Of a stretch of DNA of 64,000 bases, positions 1 through 11,000 are shown piece after piece (the stretch's first letter is position 1; every line of letters begins with the position of its first letter). Position numbers and translations under genes: made by a program. The notes below the pieces were generated by a model. The model was not told the DNA's origin. It saw only the letters and a program-made list of their open reading frames with translations, and searched no databases. The DNA comes from a bacterium (GTDB lineage: Bacteria; Electryoneota; Electryoneia; Electryoneales; Electryoneaceae), in contig JAHLLH010000006.1 in NCBI GenBank assembly GCA_020444265.1, positions 1 through 64,000 on the forward strand. Reading direction: 5' to 3'.

Positions 1-64
1 TGAAACACAAAAACGTTGCTTAACTCCCTGTCCACCAAAACGGGGGAAGATCAATAAGCAGAAC

Positions 65-88
65 GCGTCAGGTCTTCTGACCTGACGC
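65..88. repeat. Perfect 10-bp palindrome, GTCAGGTC family
   Basis: The arms GCGTCAGGTC and GACCTGACGC enclose the loop TTCT. The core GTCAGGTC and the following CAAC resemble the palindromes at about 26788, 28396 and 51869, so I place it in the same dispersed family. It has no T-tract and lies beyond the terminator of the first gene. Confidence 0.7.
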
Positions 89-156
89 AACCGTCACATC
101 TTGACAACATGAGAGGCGGGCTGACACGACCGCACGACGATGTCAGTGGAGGCTGA

Positions 157-178
157 AACCCGGGTCAAGCCCGGGATT
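157..178. repeat. CCCGGG palindrome, CGGGTTT-flanked family
   Basis: Two CCCGGG arms (159-164 and 170-175) flank a 5-base spacer. Read on the minus strand the right arm is followed by TTTCAG, the same flank as the palindromes at 28354 (CGGGTTTCAT) and 45850 (CGGGTTTCAT). It may be a degenerate member of that family. Confidence 0.5.
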
Positions 179-204
179 ACAGACTGGCTTGCGAGTGTGC
201 TGAC

Positions 205-234
205 AACAAAAAAGGGGCCGCTTACGCGGCCCCT
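205..234 (-). terminator. Intrinsic terminator of the first giant surface-protein gene
   Basis: GGGGCCGC (214-221), loop TTAC, GCGGCCCC (226-233). On the minus strand the stem is followed by a T-run (complement of 208-213). It lies about 30 bases after the stop codon at 261. The paralogue at 8004-15008 has the same stem with a different loop. Confidence 0.85.
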
Positions 235-260
235 GAAGGAAATCCTTCATCATTCCGGTA

Positions 261-3200
261 TTACTTCACGAGGACCATCTTACGCATCTTCGTGAAGCCC
301 GGGGTCTCCAGACGGTAGAAGTAGACACCACTGGCGAGTCTCGACGCATCGAAGCTCACATTGTGGTAGCCAGCCTGCATCTGACCATCGACCAACCGCG
401 CCACTTCCTGTCCAAGCATGTTGTAGACGGCCAGCTTGACATTCTGGGTTGCAACCAGGTCAAACTTGATCGCGGTGCTCGGGTTGAAGGGGTTCGGGTA
501 GTTCTGGTGCAGGGCATACTGCATCGGCAGCACATCTTCTTCAACACTGGTGTCGAGGAAGATCATGTCGACGGTCACTGCGGTATCCGCCATGTGCGGA
601 CCAGTGATCACGACCTGCGCAGTAACGTTTTGGCCATCGACCGGGTTGAAGCCCGGATCGGCAGCAAGATCAACCGTCACTGTGATGTTGGCCGATTCAC
701 CTGGCAGGAGGATGCCTGTGCCCGGATCGACATAGAGCCAGCTCTGGAGGGTCATGCCTTCGTAAATGTCGACCATGTCGGCAATGCCGGTACCCTGGCC
801 AAACAGCACGAAGTCAAGACCACCAGACCAGTCATGTGTACCGGTCATACCAACAACACCGTAGCTACCATCACCGTAAAGAGTGACGATCGGGGTGCTG
901 GTCCACGCCATCGTGGTCGGATTGTATCCGTAGATCCCAACCGGACCTGCTGTCGGGCTAGCGGAGAACGCACCGTAGATGGTGTTACCGTTCGGATCGT
1001 TCGGGACATACATCATCGCGTACGGGTAGCCACCCGGAGCAGGCTCACCAAGCGCGGTGTTCTGGGAGGTGCTAAGGTTCAGCATACCCCAGGCACTCTG
1101 CTCGTAAGCGTTCGCCCAGTAGACAATACCATTGTCATAATCATACGCGAGGCCCCACGCATCCTGACCAACAGTACCAATGTTGGTTGCGTTTGAACCA
1201 TCAGGCATGAACTGGTAGATGGCGCCGTTCGCAGCAGCCGTCATCACGAGGCCGGTTGTCGGATCGTACTCGATCTCGTTCCACCACTGAGTACCACCGG
1301 TGCTCGGGGTGTGAGTTTCGAGCAGGTTGCCCGAGAAATCGAACTCGTAGATGCTGTACGGAGCGTTGAACTGCATGATGTAGCCGCTGGTACCATCAAT
1401 CCAGGCACTCAGGTTATCCTGTGCACCGGAGATGGCATCGGCATCGAAGGTATCCAGCAGGTCCCAGGTCTCGTCGAGTTCGGAAACTGCGACGGGGCCA
1501 CGTTCCACTGCGGACTGCTTCGAGGTCTGGTAGTACGGCAGATCAGCAACTTCCGTAATGTCGCTCGGACGGACATTCTCCGGATAGGAACCGACGATTT
1601 CGTTGGCGCCGTTCAGGATGTTCACAGAAGCGGTGAACTCCATCGAGCCGCAACCATCGTTCGCAAGTTCAAAGCTCGAGCTGACCGGATCCGTGTCGTT
1701 GATGTTGATATCCATCGACAGGGTGGTCGGATCGACTGCCGGAACCGGCTTGACCATGACCATATCGCCCATGTCCATTTCGCCGTCCGCCGGGACATCC
1801 TGGTCCTCATAGGAGAGGGTCCAGAAGTTGTCGTGATGGAACTCGATGGTGTGCAAGCCAGCAAGCATTTCAACTGCAAAGCTGCCGTCTGCACTCGAGA
1901 CACCCATCATATGACCATCAGCCCAGATTTCCGCACCGATTACCGGCGGGCCATCATCGGCACAGTCATGCAGCACACCGGTAACCATACCGTATGCCGG
2001 CGGCACGACGCCGTAGAGCTCGAGGTCATCAAATGTGACACCCGTGTAGCTGTTCACGCTACCATCGGTACCATGGAACCAACGGAGCATAATGGTGCTG
2101 CCGTTGTAGGCACCCAGCGGGAACATCACGAGCTGCCATGTGTTCGCATCATCAGTAAAGCCAGGCTCACCGTTGGGCATACCAACGATGGAATCATCCG
2201 GATAACCGCCAACCGGATCAATCACTTCCCAGCTGGCACCTTCATCCGTGGAGATCCAGACGTTGTAACCATCCCAGCTGTTCTCATAATCGAGCCAGTG
2301 CCAGTACGCGGCAAGGGCGCCATCCGAGCTCACCTGGAAGGGAACGGTCATCTGTACGTAGTTGTTCTGGCTGTTGTCGTAGTTACCGGTCAGACCGGTC
2401 GACCAGGCATTGTCGCCTGTGTGCGCAGTACCCGGACCAGCGGTCGGCATACCGTGCGCCCAGACTCCGTCGCTCTCCATTTCGTTCCACTCACCATCTT
2501 CGAACGAGGTCGCAAGACCCGGATCGCCGACGAGAAGCAGGAGGGCTTCAGACATGCCGGATTCGTTCGGGACTTCGTCGTACGCAGTCACTGCGAACGC
2601 ATAGAAGCCTTCCGAATCCATCGTGGCCTGGTAGGAGGTCGTTTCGGTGGTACCCAACATAACCGGTTCCGCACCGCTGACCATGTAGACGTTGTAACCG
2701 GCCAGGTCGACCAGTTCACTACCGTCAGCATTGACATCCGGAGCCGTCCAGGTCAGGTCAACAACAAGACCATCGTTGGTCGCTGCAAGATCAGCCGGAG
2801 CAGCTGGCGCCATACCATAGGTGGCCAGTGTAACATCACTGTAGTTCGAGGTGATGTCATCTCCGCCTTCAGGATCGGTCACGACAGCGTTGGCACGGAA
2901 GGAATACTCTGTGCCTTCGTTTTCGGAACCAAGCGTCACGAAGTAGAAGTTGCCTTCGATCAGTTCGTCGTTCGCCTGGGTCCAATCGGTACCGTTGGCG
3001 GAATATTCGACGTTGAAGCCGACGAACTCATCAAGCTCGTTGTCCGTACCGAAGTAAGGATGCGGAGCTTCAAAGCTCGAGCCCTGCAGACCCCAAACCG
3101 GAAGCTGGGAGGAGAGGGTGATCGTCTGATCAACCTGCTTCTCAGCATTTACCGGCGTCGGTGTCAGCACTGCTGCCATCGGAGCGCCACCAGTCGGCGA

Positions 3201-6200
3201 GTAGAGGACCGACGCGCGAATCAGCGGATCGCCGCTCGTGCTGTTGGTCCAGGTATCACCACCATTGGTGCTGAGGTAAAGCGCTGAGTGATCGTTGGTA
3301 CCGTCAAGGCAGACCGGTTCCTGACCAGCTTCAGGCGTCACATTGTAGAAACCAATGTAGAATGTGGAAGTAACTGCAACACCCGGAGCGACTTCGACGG
3401 TCGGATCTTCCTCAGAAGGAGTCATCTCTGCGGAGGTCCAGACCAGCTCACCCGGGACGCCAGCATTGTCGTTGAAGACACCGATCACGACAGGCTGATG
3501 GGATTCATCCCCAGCAGGCCACCACTGATCGAAATCGTCAAAGACGAGGTAACGGATGTCGGATGCGGCAACAACGACATTCTCACCAGGTGCTGTAAAC
3601 TTCGCAGCAAACCAGTAATCAACCGTGTAACCGGGGTTCCAACCCGTTGCATCGTTAATGGTGCCATCATCAAGCTGCAGGTAGTCGGACTCGACCAGCG
3701 AGCCAGGCTCGGACAGCGTCAGGCTGACACCAACATCCGATGTACCGTCCGCGCTGATGATGTTCGGCGGAGTGGTCGGATCGATCGGGTTCAGGGCGAT
3801 GTCTTCCGAATGGACGTAACCGTCGCCTTCGACAAAGTCGACTGCGTCAAGTGCGCCATCTTCATAACCAGTCGCACGGAAGGTCAGATCCCACGGACCA
3901 TCTGTCTGGTCGACGAGACGAACTTCGTAGTGACCGTTCGCATCGGAAATACCGCTGTACTCAGCACCGGTAGCGCTGACGGCGTTCACGATCGCGCCTT
4001 CAACCGGCGAATCGGTCGTTGCATCGGTAACAATACCGTCGAGGGTACCGTAGTCGATCTGCAACGGGAAGAACATGATCCCATGGCCATCAACAATGCT
4101 GGCATGCGGGTAGGTCAAACCAACAGTACCTTCGGCATTTTCAACACCGATGGTCACACCTGTGTCACCAGACCAACCAGTGGCAGATGTATTGTAGTAC
4201 ATGTACGAGGTGCTGGTGGCCGGATCGAGAACAACCTGGTAGTCCTTCTCGTTGTTGGCCGGACCGGGGTAGTTACCCACGTGCCACTGGATGTAGACGA
4301 GTTCGTTTTCTTCGTCGAACCAGTACCATGCATCTTCCGTATCCGAGTCACCCGGATCCTGGTCGCGCCAGTACGGAGCGACTGTCGCGTTCGGAGTCGA
4401 GGTCGACGGAATGGTACCAGAAAGGCCACCATTGTCGTGGATGAAGCTGACCCAGCCGTTCGGGCTGACAGAGAATTCGCTGTAGCCAACACCGTAGTGA
4501 GTAAAGCTCCAACCATCCGGCATCGGAAGCAGCGGGGATTCGCCATCATCCGTCAGGTTCAAGGCAGTACCCGAACCATCTTCCGACGGGCGAATGTCCA
4601 ACCAGGTGTAATCCGTCTCTTCAACCGCATACAGACCGGAAGGAGTCGGATACGCCGGGGAGGCTTCAGACCACTCGAGATACATCTCGTTGTAGTCATA
4701 GTCCGCCGCAACCTGGACCTGGTACAGGGTACCGTTGTTCAGGCCGGTGACCATGTAGGGCGAGCCTTCTGCAACGTCTGCAAGAAGTTCACCATTCAGC
4801 ATGAAGCGATAGCCGACGAGGTCAGCAATATCATCCAGGCTGTTGTTCTGAATCGCATCCAGACGACGCTGGAGAACGACCAGCTCGTTGGTCATCTCGT
4901 TACGAACACGAACCGACTTGGCATCGGTGGCGTCTCCGAGACGCTCGAGGGTGTTCTGGCGGAATTCGATGCCACGAATAAGTGCTGGCGGCTCCGCGTG
5001 GTTCGCGGGAGGATCGAAATCAACACTGACACCACCATCCATCGACACGACCGTATTAATGGTCGGTGCGAGGATTTCAGGCATCATAAGTTCCACAGGA
5101 TCCATACCGGTCGCAACTTCAACCTGCATGGTCGCATCGTGGTAACCCATGGAGCCAACGGGGTTGTGGGTCATGTAGAAGTTGTAGGTGGAGGCCACAA
5201 CACCGGTGAAGCTGAAGTTACCGGAAGCATCGGTGATGGCAGTCTGACCCGCACCAACGATGGTCACAGCAACGCCGGCGACCGGGGTGTCAGGCGTATC
5301 CGCCGACATCACAGTACCGGTAAAGTCGACTTCATCTGTGCCCGGTTCGAGCGCGAAGTCGAAGGTGAATGCATCACCATATGCAACGATCTGCGGACCT
5401 GCGAAACCAGCATCAAAGCCTGGTGCCGTCACATTGATGTTGTACTCACCCGGGGCAACCGTCGTGCTGTAGAAACCAGCTGCGTCGGTCGCGAGGGTCG
5501 CAACGACTTCTTCAGTACCGTCAACCGACACAACAACTTCAGCACCTTCGATCGGCGCTTCCGTGCTTGCATTGGTGACCGTACCGGAGAACATCGGCAT
5601 CGCGCCTACGCTACGCAGCTCGACATCATCGATGTAAACACCGGGGTACTGACCGCTACCATCGGAACCAAAGACGAAGCGAATCATCGTCTCCATTCCG
5701 TCAAAGGCGCTAAGATCAAACGCCACGTAACGCCATTCAGAATTGTTACCAGAGAAACCACGGACATCATTCCCGATACCATCAACATCGGCATCGTTGT
5801 AAGCTCCGGGCAGGAACGGATCAATGATTTCCCACGTAGCGCCACCGTCTGTGGAAGCTTCTACGTTGTAACCATCCCAGCCGCTCTCCGTATACATCCA
5901 TTCCCAGTATGCGAACATTGAAGGCGCAATTGGGACAAAGGAATCGACGAGCGTCAGCGTGTCATCCGTGCTGGCAACGTAATCCTCGACGAGGTTCGTA
6001 CCGAAAAGGTTCGTGACCGAATGGGCTTCCGCCGGTCCGTCCACAAAGTCTGGGACGCCGTACTGCCACATCGGGGATTCCAGGTTGGTATTAACCACCC
6101 AGTTGTCGGAACCAGATTCGAAATCATCTCCAACGGTGACAGCTGGGAAGGCATCCATCGAGATGTCGATCGTGTTCGCACCAGCAACAACTTCGACAGC

Positions 6201-7217
6201 TTCAGCATTGTAGGTGAAGTAGCCCGTTGCTGCGGCGGAGACATCGTAGCTCGCCGAGAAGACGTCTGCGATGCTGTAGGTACCGTCAACACCACTTGTG
6301 GTGGTGTATGGGCCAACTGTGACCGTCGCACCCTCGATCGGGGCTTCGGTGCCAGCGTCGGTAACCGTACCAGAGATGGAGGCATCCGCTGCCAACAAGC
6401 TGAACTCAATCACGAGATCATCAAAATCTGCGGGAAGGAGGTCGCCATTGTTGTAGCACCAGGAGAGACCAACGCTACCGTCAGCATTTTCAATACCGAT
6501 GGTGGCGGAGTTCACGTCGAAGGTTTCACCGACGATATCGTACTGCAGAACAATACGACCATCATCATACATCAGGACCTGGGCTGTGACATAGTCTTCA
6601 GCACCAGACGCGCCGTACTCGGTGTAACCAATGAGCGAGATCACGAGGTAATCGTTGGAACCATCGTTCATCATCTCATAGTAAATCGAGGATTCGACGT
6701 CGGTGTCACCGAAGTTCATGTCATCCCACATCCAACCGATCAGGTTGTTGGGAGACGAGGCGTTCGGTATGTCCTGGTTGCTGAGGCTTGTGTTACCAGC
6801 AGAGAAGGTAATCATGCCATTACCAGCAACGTAGAATTCCGTGTTTGTCGCACCGTAGAACGGGAAGTCAAAACCGATAGCAAATGGACCGACTTCGCCG
6901 TCATCAGACGGACCCGGGTCAACCATCGTGCCGGTTCCCGTAATGTCGATCCAGCCATAGGTCGGACCATCGGGCTCGTTGCTGTCGGTATAAACATAAC
7001 CGAACGCATCCGGGCCGCCAGTTTGATCCAACTCGTTCGTACCGGGATTACGTGCATCCCACCAAGCCTGCTCCTGCTCAGTCATTTTCTGACCATTTTC
7101 CGCTTTCGTGATAACGCTTGATTCCCAAGCCTTATCGCCTTGCATAGCGAAACCAGTCGCCGACCAAGCGAAGAGGACCAGCACGACGAGACTAAAAAGC
7201 CATGCACTCTTACGCAT
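261..7217 (-). CDS. Giant multi-domain surface protein with type IX-like sorting domain (paralogue A)
   Basis: A 2,318-residue protein. I start it at the ATG at 7217 because a signal peptide (MRKSAWLFSLVVLVLFAW) begins there and AGGAG lies 7 bases upstream; an ATG at 7337 in the same frame lacks this. In order I see a nidogen-like beta domain, five carboxypeptidase-regulatory-like (GTVTDAGT-type) beta modules, two MAM-like jelly-roll domains, fibronectin-III-like modules, one of them with a charged helical insertion at about residues 740-800, and a propeller-like repeat region at about 1890-2140. The end is a C-terminal domain with NYPNPFNP near 2240 and a final KMRKMVLVK. Such ends direct FCB proteins through the type IX system. 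No catalytic motif is visible, so adhesion or matrix is a guess. It is a paralogue of the next gene. Confidence 0.9.
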   Translation of the reverse strand: MRKSAWLFSLVVLVLFAWSATGFAMQGDKAWESSVITKAENGQKMTEQEQAWWDARNPGTNELDQTGGPDAFGYVYTDSNEPDGPTYGWIDITGTGTMVDPGPSDDGEVGPFAIGFDFPFYGATNTEFYVAGNGMITFSAGNTSLSNQDIPNASSPNNLIGWMWDDMNFGDTDVESSIYYEMMNDGSNDYLVISLIGYTEYGASGAEDYVTAQVLMYDDGRIVLQYDIVGETFDVNSATIGIENADGSVGLSWCYNNGDLLPADFDDLVIEFSLLAADASISGTVTDAGTEAPIEGATVTVGPYTTTSGVDGTYSIADVFSASYDVSAAATGYFTYNAEAVEVVAGANTIDISMDAFPAVTVGDDFESGSDNWVVNTNLESPMWQYGVPDFVDGPAEAHSVTNLFGTNLVEDYVASTDDTLTLVDSFVPIAPSMFAYWEWMYTESGWDGYNVEASTDGGATWEIIDPFLPGAYNDADVDGIGNDVRGFSGNNSEWRYVAFDLSAFDGMETMIRFVFGSDGSGQYPGVYIDDVELRSVGAMPMFSGTVTNASTEAPIEGAEVVVSVDGTEEVVATLATDAAGFYSTTVAPGEYNINVTAPGFDAGFAGPQIVAYGDAFTFDFALEPGTDEVDFTGTVMSADTPDTPVAGVAVTIVGAGQTAITDASGNFSFTGVVASTYNFYMTHNPVGSMGYHDATMQVEVATGMDPVELMMPEILAPTINTVVSMDGGVSVDFDPPANHAEPPALIRGIEFRQNTLERLGDATDAKSVRVRNEMTNELVVLQRRLDAIQNNSLDDIADLVGYRFMLNGELLADVAEGSPYMVTGLNNGTLYQVQVAADYDYNEMYLEWSEASPAYPTPSGLYAVEETDYTWLDIRPSEDGSGTALNLTDDGESPLLPMPDGWSFTHYGVGYSEFSVSPNGWVSFIHDNGGLSGTIPSTSTPNATVAPYWRDQDPGDSDTEDAWYWFDEENELVYIQWHVGNYPGPANNEKDYQVVLDPATSTSYMYYNTSATGWSGDTGVTIGVENAEGTVGLTYPHASIVDGHGIMFFPLQIDYGTLDGIVTDATTDSPVEGAIVNAVSATGAEYSGISDANGHYEVRLVDQTDGPWDLTFRATGYEDGALDAVDFVEGDGYVHSEDIALNPIDPTTPPNIISADGTSDVGVSLTLSEPGSLVESDYLQLDDGTINDATGWNPGYTVDYWFAAKFTAPGENVVVAASDIRYLVFDDFDQWWPAGDESHQPVVIGVFNDNAGVPGELVWTSAEMTPSEEDPTVEVAPGVAVTSTFYIGFYNVTPEAGQEPVCLDGTNDHSALYLSTNGGDTWTNSTSGDPLIRASVLYSPTGGAPMAAVLTPTPVNAEKQVDQTITLSSQLPVWGLQGSSFEAPHPYFGTDNELDEFVGFNVEYSANGTDWTQANDELIEGNFYFVTLGSENEGTEYSFRANAVVTDPEGGDDITSNYSDVTLATYGMAPAAPADLAATNDGLVVDLTWTAPDVNADGSELVDLAGYNVYMVSGAEPVMLGTTETTSYQATMDSEGFYAFAVTAYDEVPNESGMSEALLLLVGDPGLATSFEDGEWNEMESDGVWAHGMPTAGPGTAHTGDNAWSTGLTGNYDNSQNNYVQMTVPFQVSSDGALAAYWHWLDYENSWDGYNVWISTDEGASWEVIDPVGGYPDDSIVGMPNGEPGFTDDANTWQLVMFPLGAYNGSTIMLRWFHGTDGSVNSYTGVTFDDLELYGVVPPAYGMVTGVLHDCADDGPPVIGAEIWADGHMMGVSSADGSFAVEMLAGLHTIEFHHDNFWTLSYEDQDVPADGEMDMGDMVMVKPVPAVDPTTLSMDININDTDPVSSSFELANDGCGSMEFTASVNILNGANEIVGSYPENVRPSDITEVADLPYYQTSKQSAVERGPVAVSELDETWDLLDTFDADAISGAQDNLSAWIDGTSGYIMQFNAPYSIYEFDFSGNLLETHTPSTGGTQWWNEIEYDPTTGLVMTAAANGAIYQFMPDGSNATNIGTVGQDAWGLAYDYDNGIVYWANAYEQSAWGMLNLSTSQNTALGEPAPGGYPYAMMYVPNDPNGNTIYGAFSASPTAGPVGIYGYNPTTMAWTSTPIVTLYGDGSYGVVGMTGTHDWSGGLDFVLFGQGTGIADMVDIYEGMTLQSWLYVDPGTGILLPGESANITVTVDLAADPGFNPVDGQNVTAQVVITGPHMADTAVTVDMIFLDTSVEEDVLPMQYALHQNYPNPFNPSTAIKFDLVATQNVKLAVYNMLGQEVARLVDGQMQAGYHNVSFDASRLASGVYFYRLETPGFTKMRKMVLVK

Positions 7218-7947
7218 GTTGTTACTCCTGTTAGCAATACCTGTACCTGTGCTCCTATGGCGGTTCATGACGTTTACTTCCGACCCCTTGTCAATTCCCC
7301 GCCCAAAATTGTTTTTACTTGCAGACGTTCCCTTCAAGCACCTCCTGGGTTTGCCCCACTGTTTCCGTTGTTGCCTGTATGAAAAACCTCCTCCAACTCG
7401 GAAAGGGCGTTACTGACCGATCAATCGGCAGCGTACGCCCATGCGAGGGTGTTTACTAAATCGAGCATACTCCATGGCCAAACTTGTCATCCAAAGAAGG
7501 CCAGTGTTGGGGATAGCGGCCCACGGCATTTTCCCCGTTGCCCACGTCAACCGTCAGAGAGTTCAATTGGAATCCGCGAACCTGTTTTAGACAGAGTCCG
7601 GACCAGACTGGAGAGAAACAGTGCAGGTAAGCAAATCAGGTATGCAGTTCAAGCAAGCAGTGCAGGTAAGCAGTACGTAAGTAGCAGTTCAGTGTTGCAG
7701 ATCAAGTCAGCAAAATGCCAGTCATGGCTCAAGTAGGTTCAAAATAGGAGGGGGTTAATTTATGAGTCAAGCAAGTCAAGCAGAATTCTAATTTTCACCA
7801 CGCAATTCTAATGATACGTGCTCTCTGTGGAGACGCATAAGAATCAAGCTTTTTATCACTTTTTTCACTTCTCCCTACCCCTGCTTTTTAAGCGCATTTA
7901 GCTCTGTTTTGAGCAACCTTAAACCAAGAGACAGGGTCTAAAAGAGA
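7218..7947. other. Intergenic region with short degenerate direct repeats
   Basis: About 730 bases between the two giant genes, presumably holding the promoter of the first (minus strand). It contains two exact copies of a 15-mer beginning CAGTGCAGGTAAGC (7619-7633 and 7658-7672) in a stretch rich in AAGCA and CAGTTCA words up to about 7790, then AT-rich sequence. No convincing gene is seen. I could not define a promoter. Confidence 0.6.
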
Positions 7948-7977
7948 TAGAAAAAAGGGGCCGCGCGAGCGGCCCCT
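7948..7977 (-). terminator. Intrinsic terminator of the second giant surface-protein gene
   Basis: GGGGCCGC (7957-7964), loop GCGA, GCGGCCCC (7969-7976), followed on the minus strand by a T-run (complement of 7951-7956). The stem equals that at 214-233, which suggests that the terminator was copied together with the gene. Confidence 0.85.
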
Positions 7978-8003
7978 GAAGGGTATCCCTTCCAAACGAG
8001 CTC

Positions 8004-11000
8004 TTACTTCACGAGGACCATTTTACGCATCTTCGTGAAGGCAGGAGTCTGCAGACGGTAGAAGTAGACACCACTGGCGAGTCTCGACGCATCGAAGCTC
8101 ACGTTGTGGTAGCCAGCCTGCATCCGACCATCAACCAACCGCGCCACTTCCTGTCCAAGCATATTGAAGACGGTCAGCTTGACATTCTGGCTTGCCACCA
8201 GGTCAAACTTGATCGCGGTGCTCGGGTTGAAGGGGTTCGGGTAGTTCTGGTGCAGGGCATACTTCGCCGGCAGCAGATCATCGTTCTCGCCCGCAGTGGT
8301 GAAGACCATGTCAACGGTGACAATGGTATCAACCATCTTCGGACCAGAAATAATGACCTGTGCTGTGACATTCTGACCGTCGACCGGCTGGAAGCTCGGA
8401 TCGGCAGCGTGATCAACCGTCACCGTGATGTTTGCAGTTTCACCCGGCAGCAATGTACCGAGGGAAGGATCGACCGACAGCCAGCTCTGCAGCGTGCTGC
8501 CTTCGTAGATGTCGACCATGTCAGCAATACCGTCACCCTGGCCAAACAGGACGAAGTCGAGGTTGCCGGACCAGTCATGTGTACCGGTCATACCAACAAC
8601 ACCGTAGCTACCATCACCATAAAGGGTAGCAATCGGGGTGCTCGTCCAGGCCTGAGTCGTCGGGTTGTATCCGTAGATCCCAACCGGGCCAGCCGTCGGT
8701 GAATCCGAGAATGCACCGTAAATGGTGTTCCCATTCGGATCCGTCGGGACGTACATCATCGCGTATGGGTAGCCACCCGGAGCAGGCTCACCAAGCGCGG
8801 TGTTCTGGGAGGTGCTAAGGTTCAGCATACCCCAGGCACTCTGCTCGTAAGCGTTCGCCCAGTAGACAATACCATTGTCATAGTCATACGCAAGGCCCCA
8901 CGCATCCTGACCAACAGTACCGATGTTGGTTGCGTTTGAACCATCAGGCATGAACTGGTAAATGGCGCCGTTCGCAGCAGCCGTCATCACAAGGCCGGTT
9001 GTCGGATCGTACTCGATCTCGTTCCACCACTGGGCACCACCGGTGCTCGGGGTGTGAGTCTCAAGCAGGTTGCCCGAGAAATCGAACTCGTAGATGTTGT
9101 ACGGAGCGTTGAACTGCATGATGTAGCCGCTTGTACCATCAATCCAGGCACTCAGGTTATCCTGTGCACCGGAGATGACATCGGCATCGAAGCTGTCCAG
9201 CAGGTCCCAGGTCTCGTCGAGTTCGGAAACTGCGACGGGGCCACGGTCCACTGCGGACTGCTTCGAGGTCTGGAAGTACGGAAGATCAGCAACTTCCGTG
9301 ATGTCGCTCGGACGGACATTCTCCGGATAAGAACCGACGATTTCGTTAGCTGCGTTCAAAATGTTGACCGACACGGAGTAGTCCATCACTCCACAGCCAA
9401 CGTTTTCAAGCACGACAACGTCACTCACCGGATCTGTATCACCCAGAGGGATGGTCATGGCGAGGGTTGTGGCATCAACGTCGGCTTCCGGTTTGGTCAT
9501 GACCATGTCGCCCATGTCCAATTCACCATCGGCCGGGACATTCTGATCCTCGTAGACAAGGTCCCAGAAGTTGTCGTGATGGAACTCGATGATGTGGCTA
9601 CCGGCAATCACTTCAACTGCAAAGCTGCCGTCCGTAGCCGAAACACCCATCGCACGGCCATCGACCCAGATATCGGCACCGATCACTGGAGCGCCATCAT
9701 CTTCACAATCATGCAGAACACCAGTGACTGTGCCGTACTCAGGCGGCTGTACGCCGTAGAACGACATGTCATCAAGCGCTGCACCGTAATTAGCCACGGA
9801 GAGCCAGTCAGACGCATGGTAGAAGCGAACGTAGATTGCTTCACCTTCATACGCGCCGAGTGGGATGATCACTTGCTGCCATTCGTTGCCCTGACCGGTA
9901 AATCCGGGCTCAACGACATTCTCGCCACCAAGGCCGCGAACATCTTCAACCGGATAGCCACCAGCCGGTTCCACGATTTCCCAGGTCGTACCGTCAACAG
10001 ACACCTTGACGTTGTAGCCATCCCAGGTATTTTCGTAGTCGAGCCAGTGCCAGTAGGTCAACATCGAGCCTGCATGCTCGACCACCAGTGGTGCGGTGGT
10101 TTCGAGGTTGGCATGCTCATCGACATCACCGTGATCACCACCGAGGACAGTTGCCCAGACGTTATCGCCCGTGTGCGCTGCCTCCGGACCTGCTGTTGGA
10201 GCACCATGCTCCCAGACCATATCGGCGACCAGTTCATTCCATTCACCAGTTTCGAAACTGGTTTCAATGGAGGGATCGCCCGCGAGAACGATGATACCAG
10301 CAGAGACGGCAGAAACGTTCGGGACCTCATCTTCCGCCGTCACCACGAAACCGTAGAACCCAGCGGCTTCCATCGTCGTGGAGAAAGTGGTCGTTTCAGA
10401 GGTACCGACCAGTTCAGTTTCCTCCCCAAGCAGCCAGACACTGTACTGCTCGAGGTCCACCAGCTCGGAACCATCAGCATTGACCGTCGGAGCAGTCCAG
10501 CTCAGGCTGATTTCAAGACCATCGGCTTCGCCTTCAAGCGCGGTCGGTGTGCCTGGAGCCATGTTGAAGGTCGCTGTGGTCACATCGCTGTAGTCGGACG
10601 TAATGTTGTCGCCGCCTTCAGGATCGGTCACAACTGCGTTTGCACGGATCGAATACTCCGTGTCCTCATTTTCAGAGCCCATCTCGAGGAAATACATCGG
10701 TCCCGAAATGAGTTCCTCATTCGCGACGGTCCAATCGGTACCGTTCAGCGAATACTCAACGTTGAAACCAACGAACTCGTCCAACTCGCCTGCGTACGGC
10801 AGGAAGTGCGGGTTGGCCGGTGCGGCGGTACGCTTCATCAGACCATGAACCGGGACACTGTAGGACAACTCAGTGTTTGCCTGCTCTGTCTTGACATTAT
10901 CCTCACCTGGAGAGACGCTGGCCACGACCGGAGTAGTACCACCGACCGGGACATACATCACCGACGCGCGGATGAAAGGATCACCGCTGGTCGACAGGTT

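Noticed and set aside
1311-5921. Very long plus-strand open frames opposite paralogue A (up to 877 codons)
   Set aside because: They lack signal peptides, ribosome sites and recognisable domains, and they mirror the biased codon use of the real minus-strand gene. Similar long frames occur opposite paralogue B (9054-11726), as expected from its composition.
7449-7736. 95-codon plus-strand ORF in the gap between the giant genes
   Set aside because: Low-complexity sequence, spans the short repeats, no ribosome site and no domain.
7747-7792. A 9-codon plus-strand ORF (MSQASQAEF) after a strong AGGAGG
   Set aside because: The ribosome-like site lies in a repeat-rich stretch, the peptide is made of repeat words and no gene follows on that strand.
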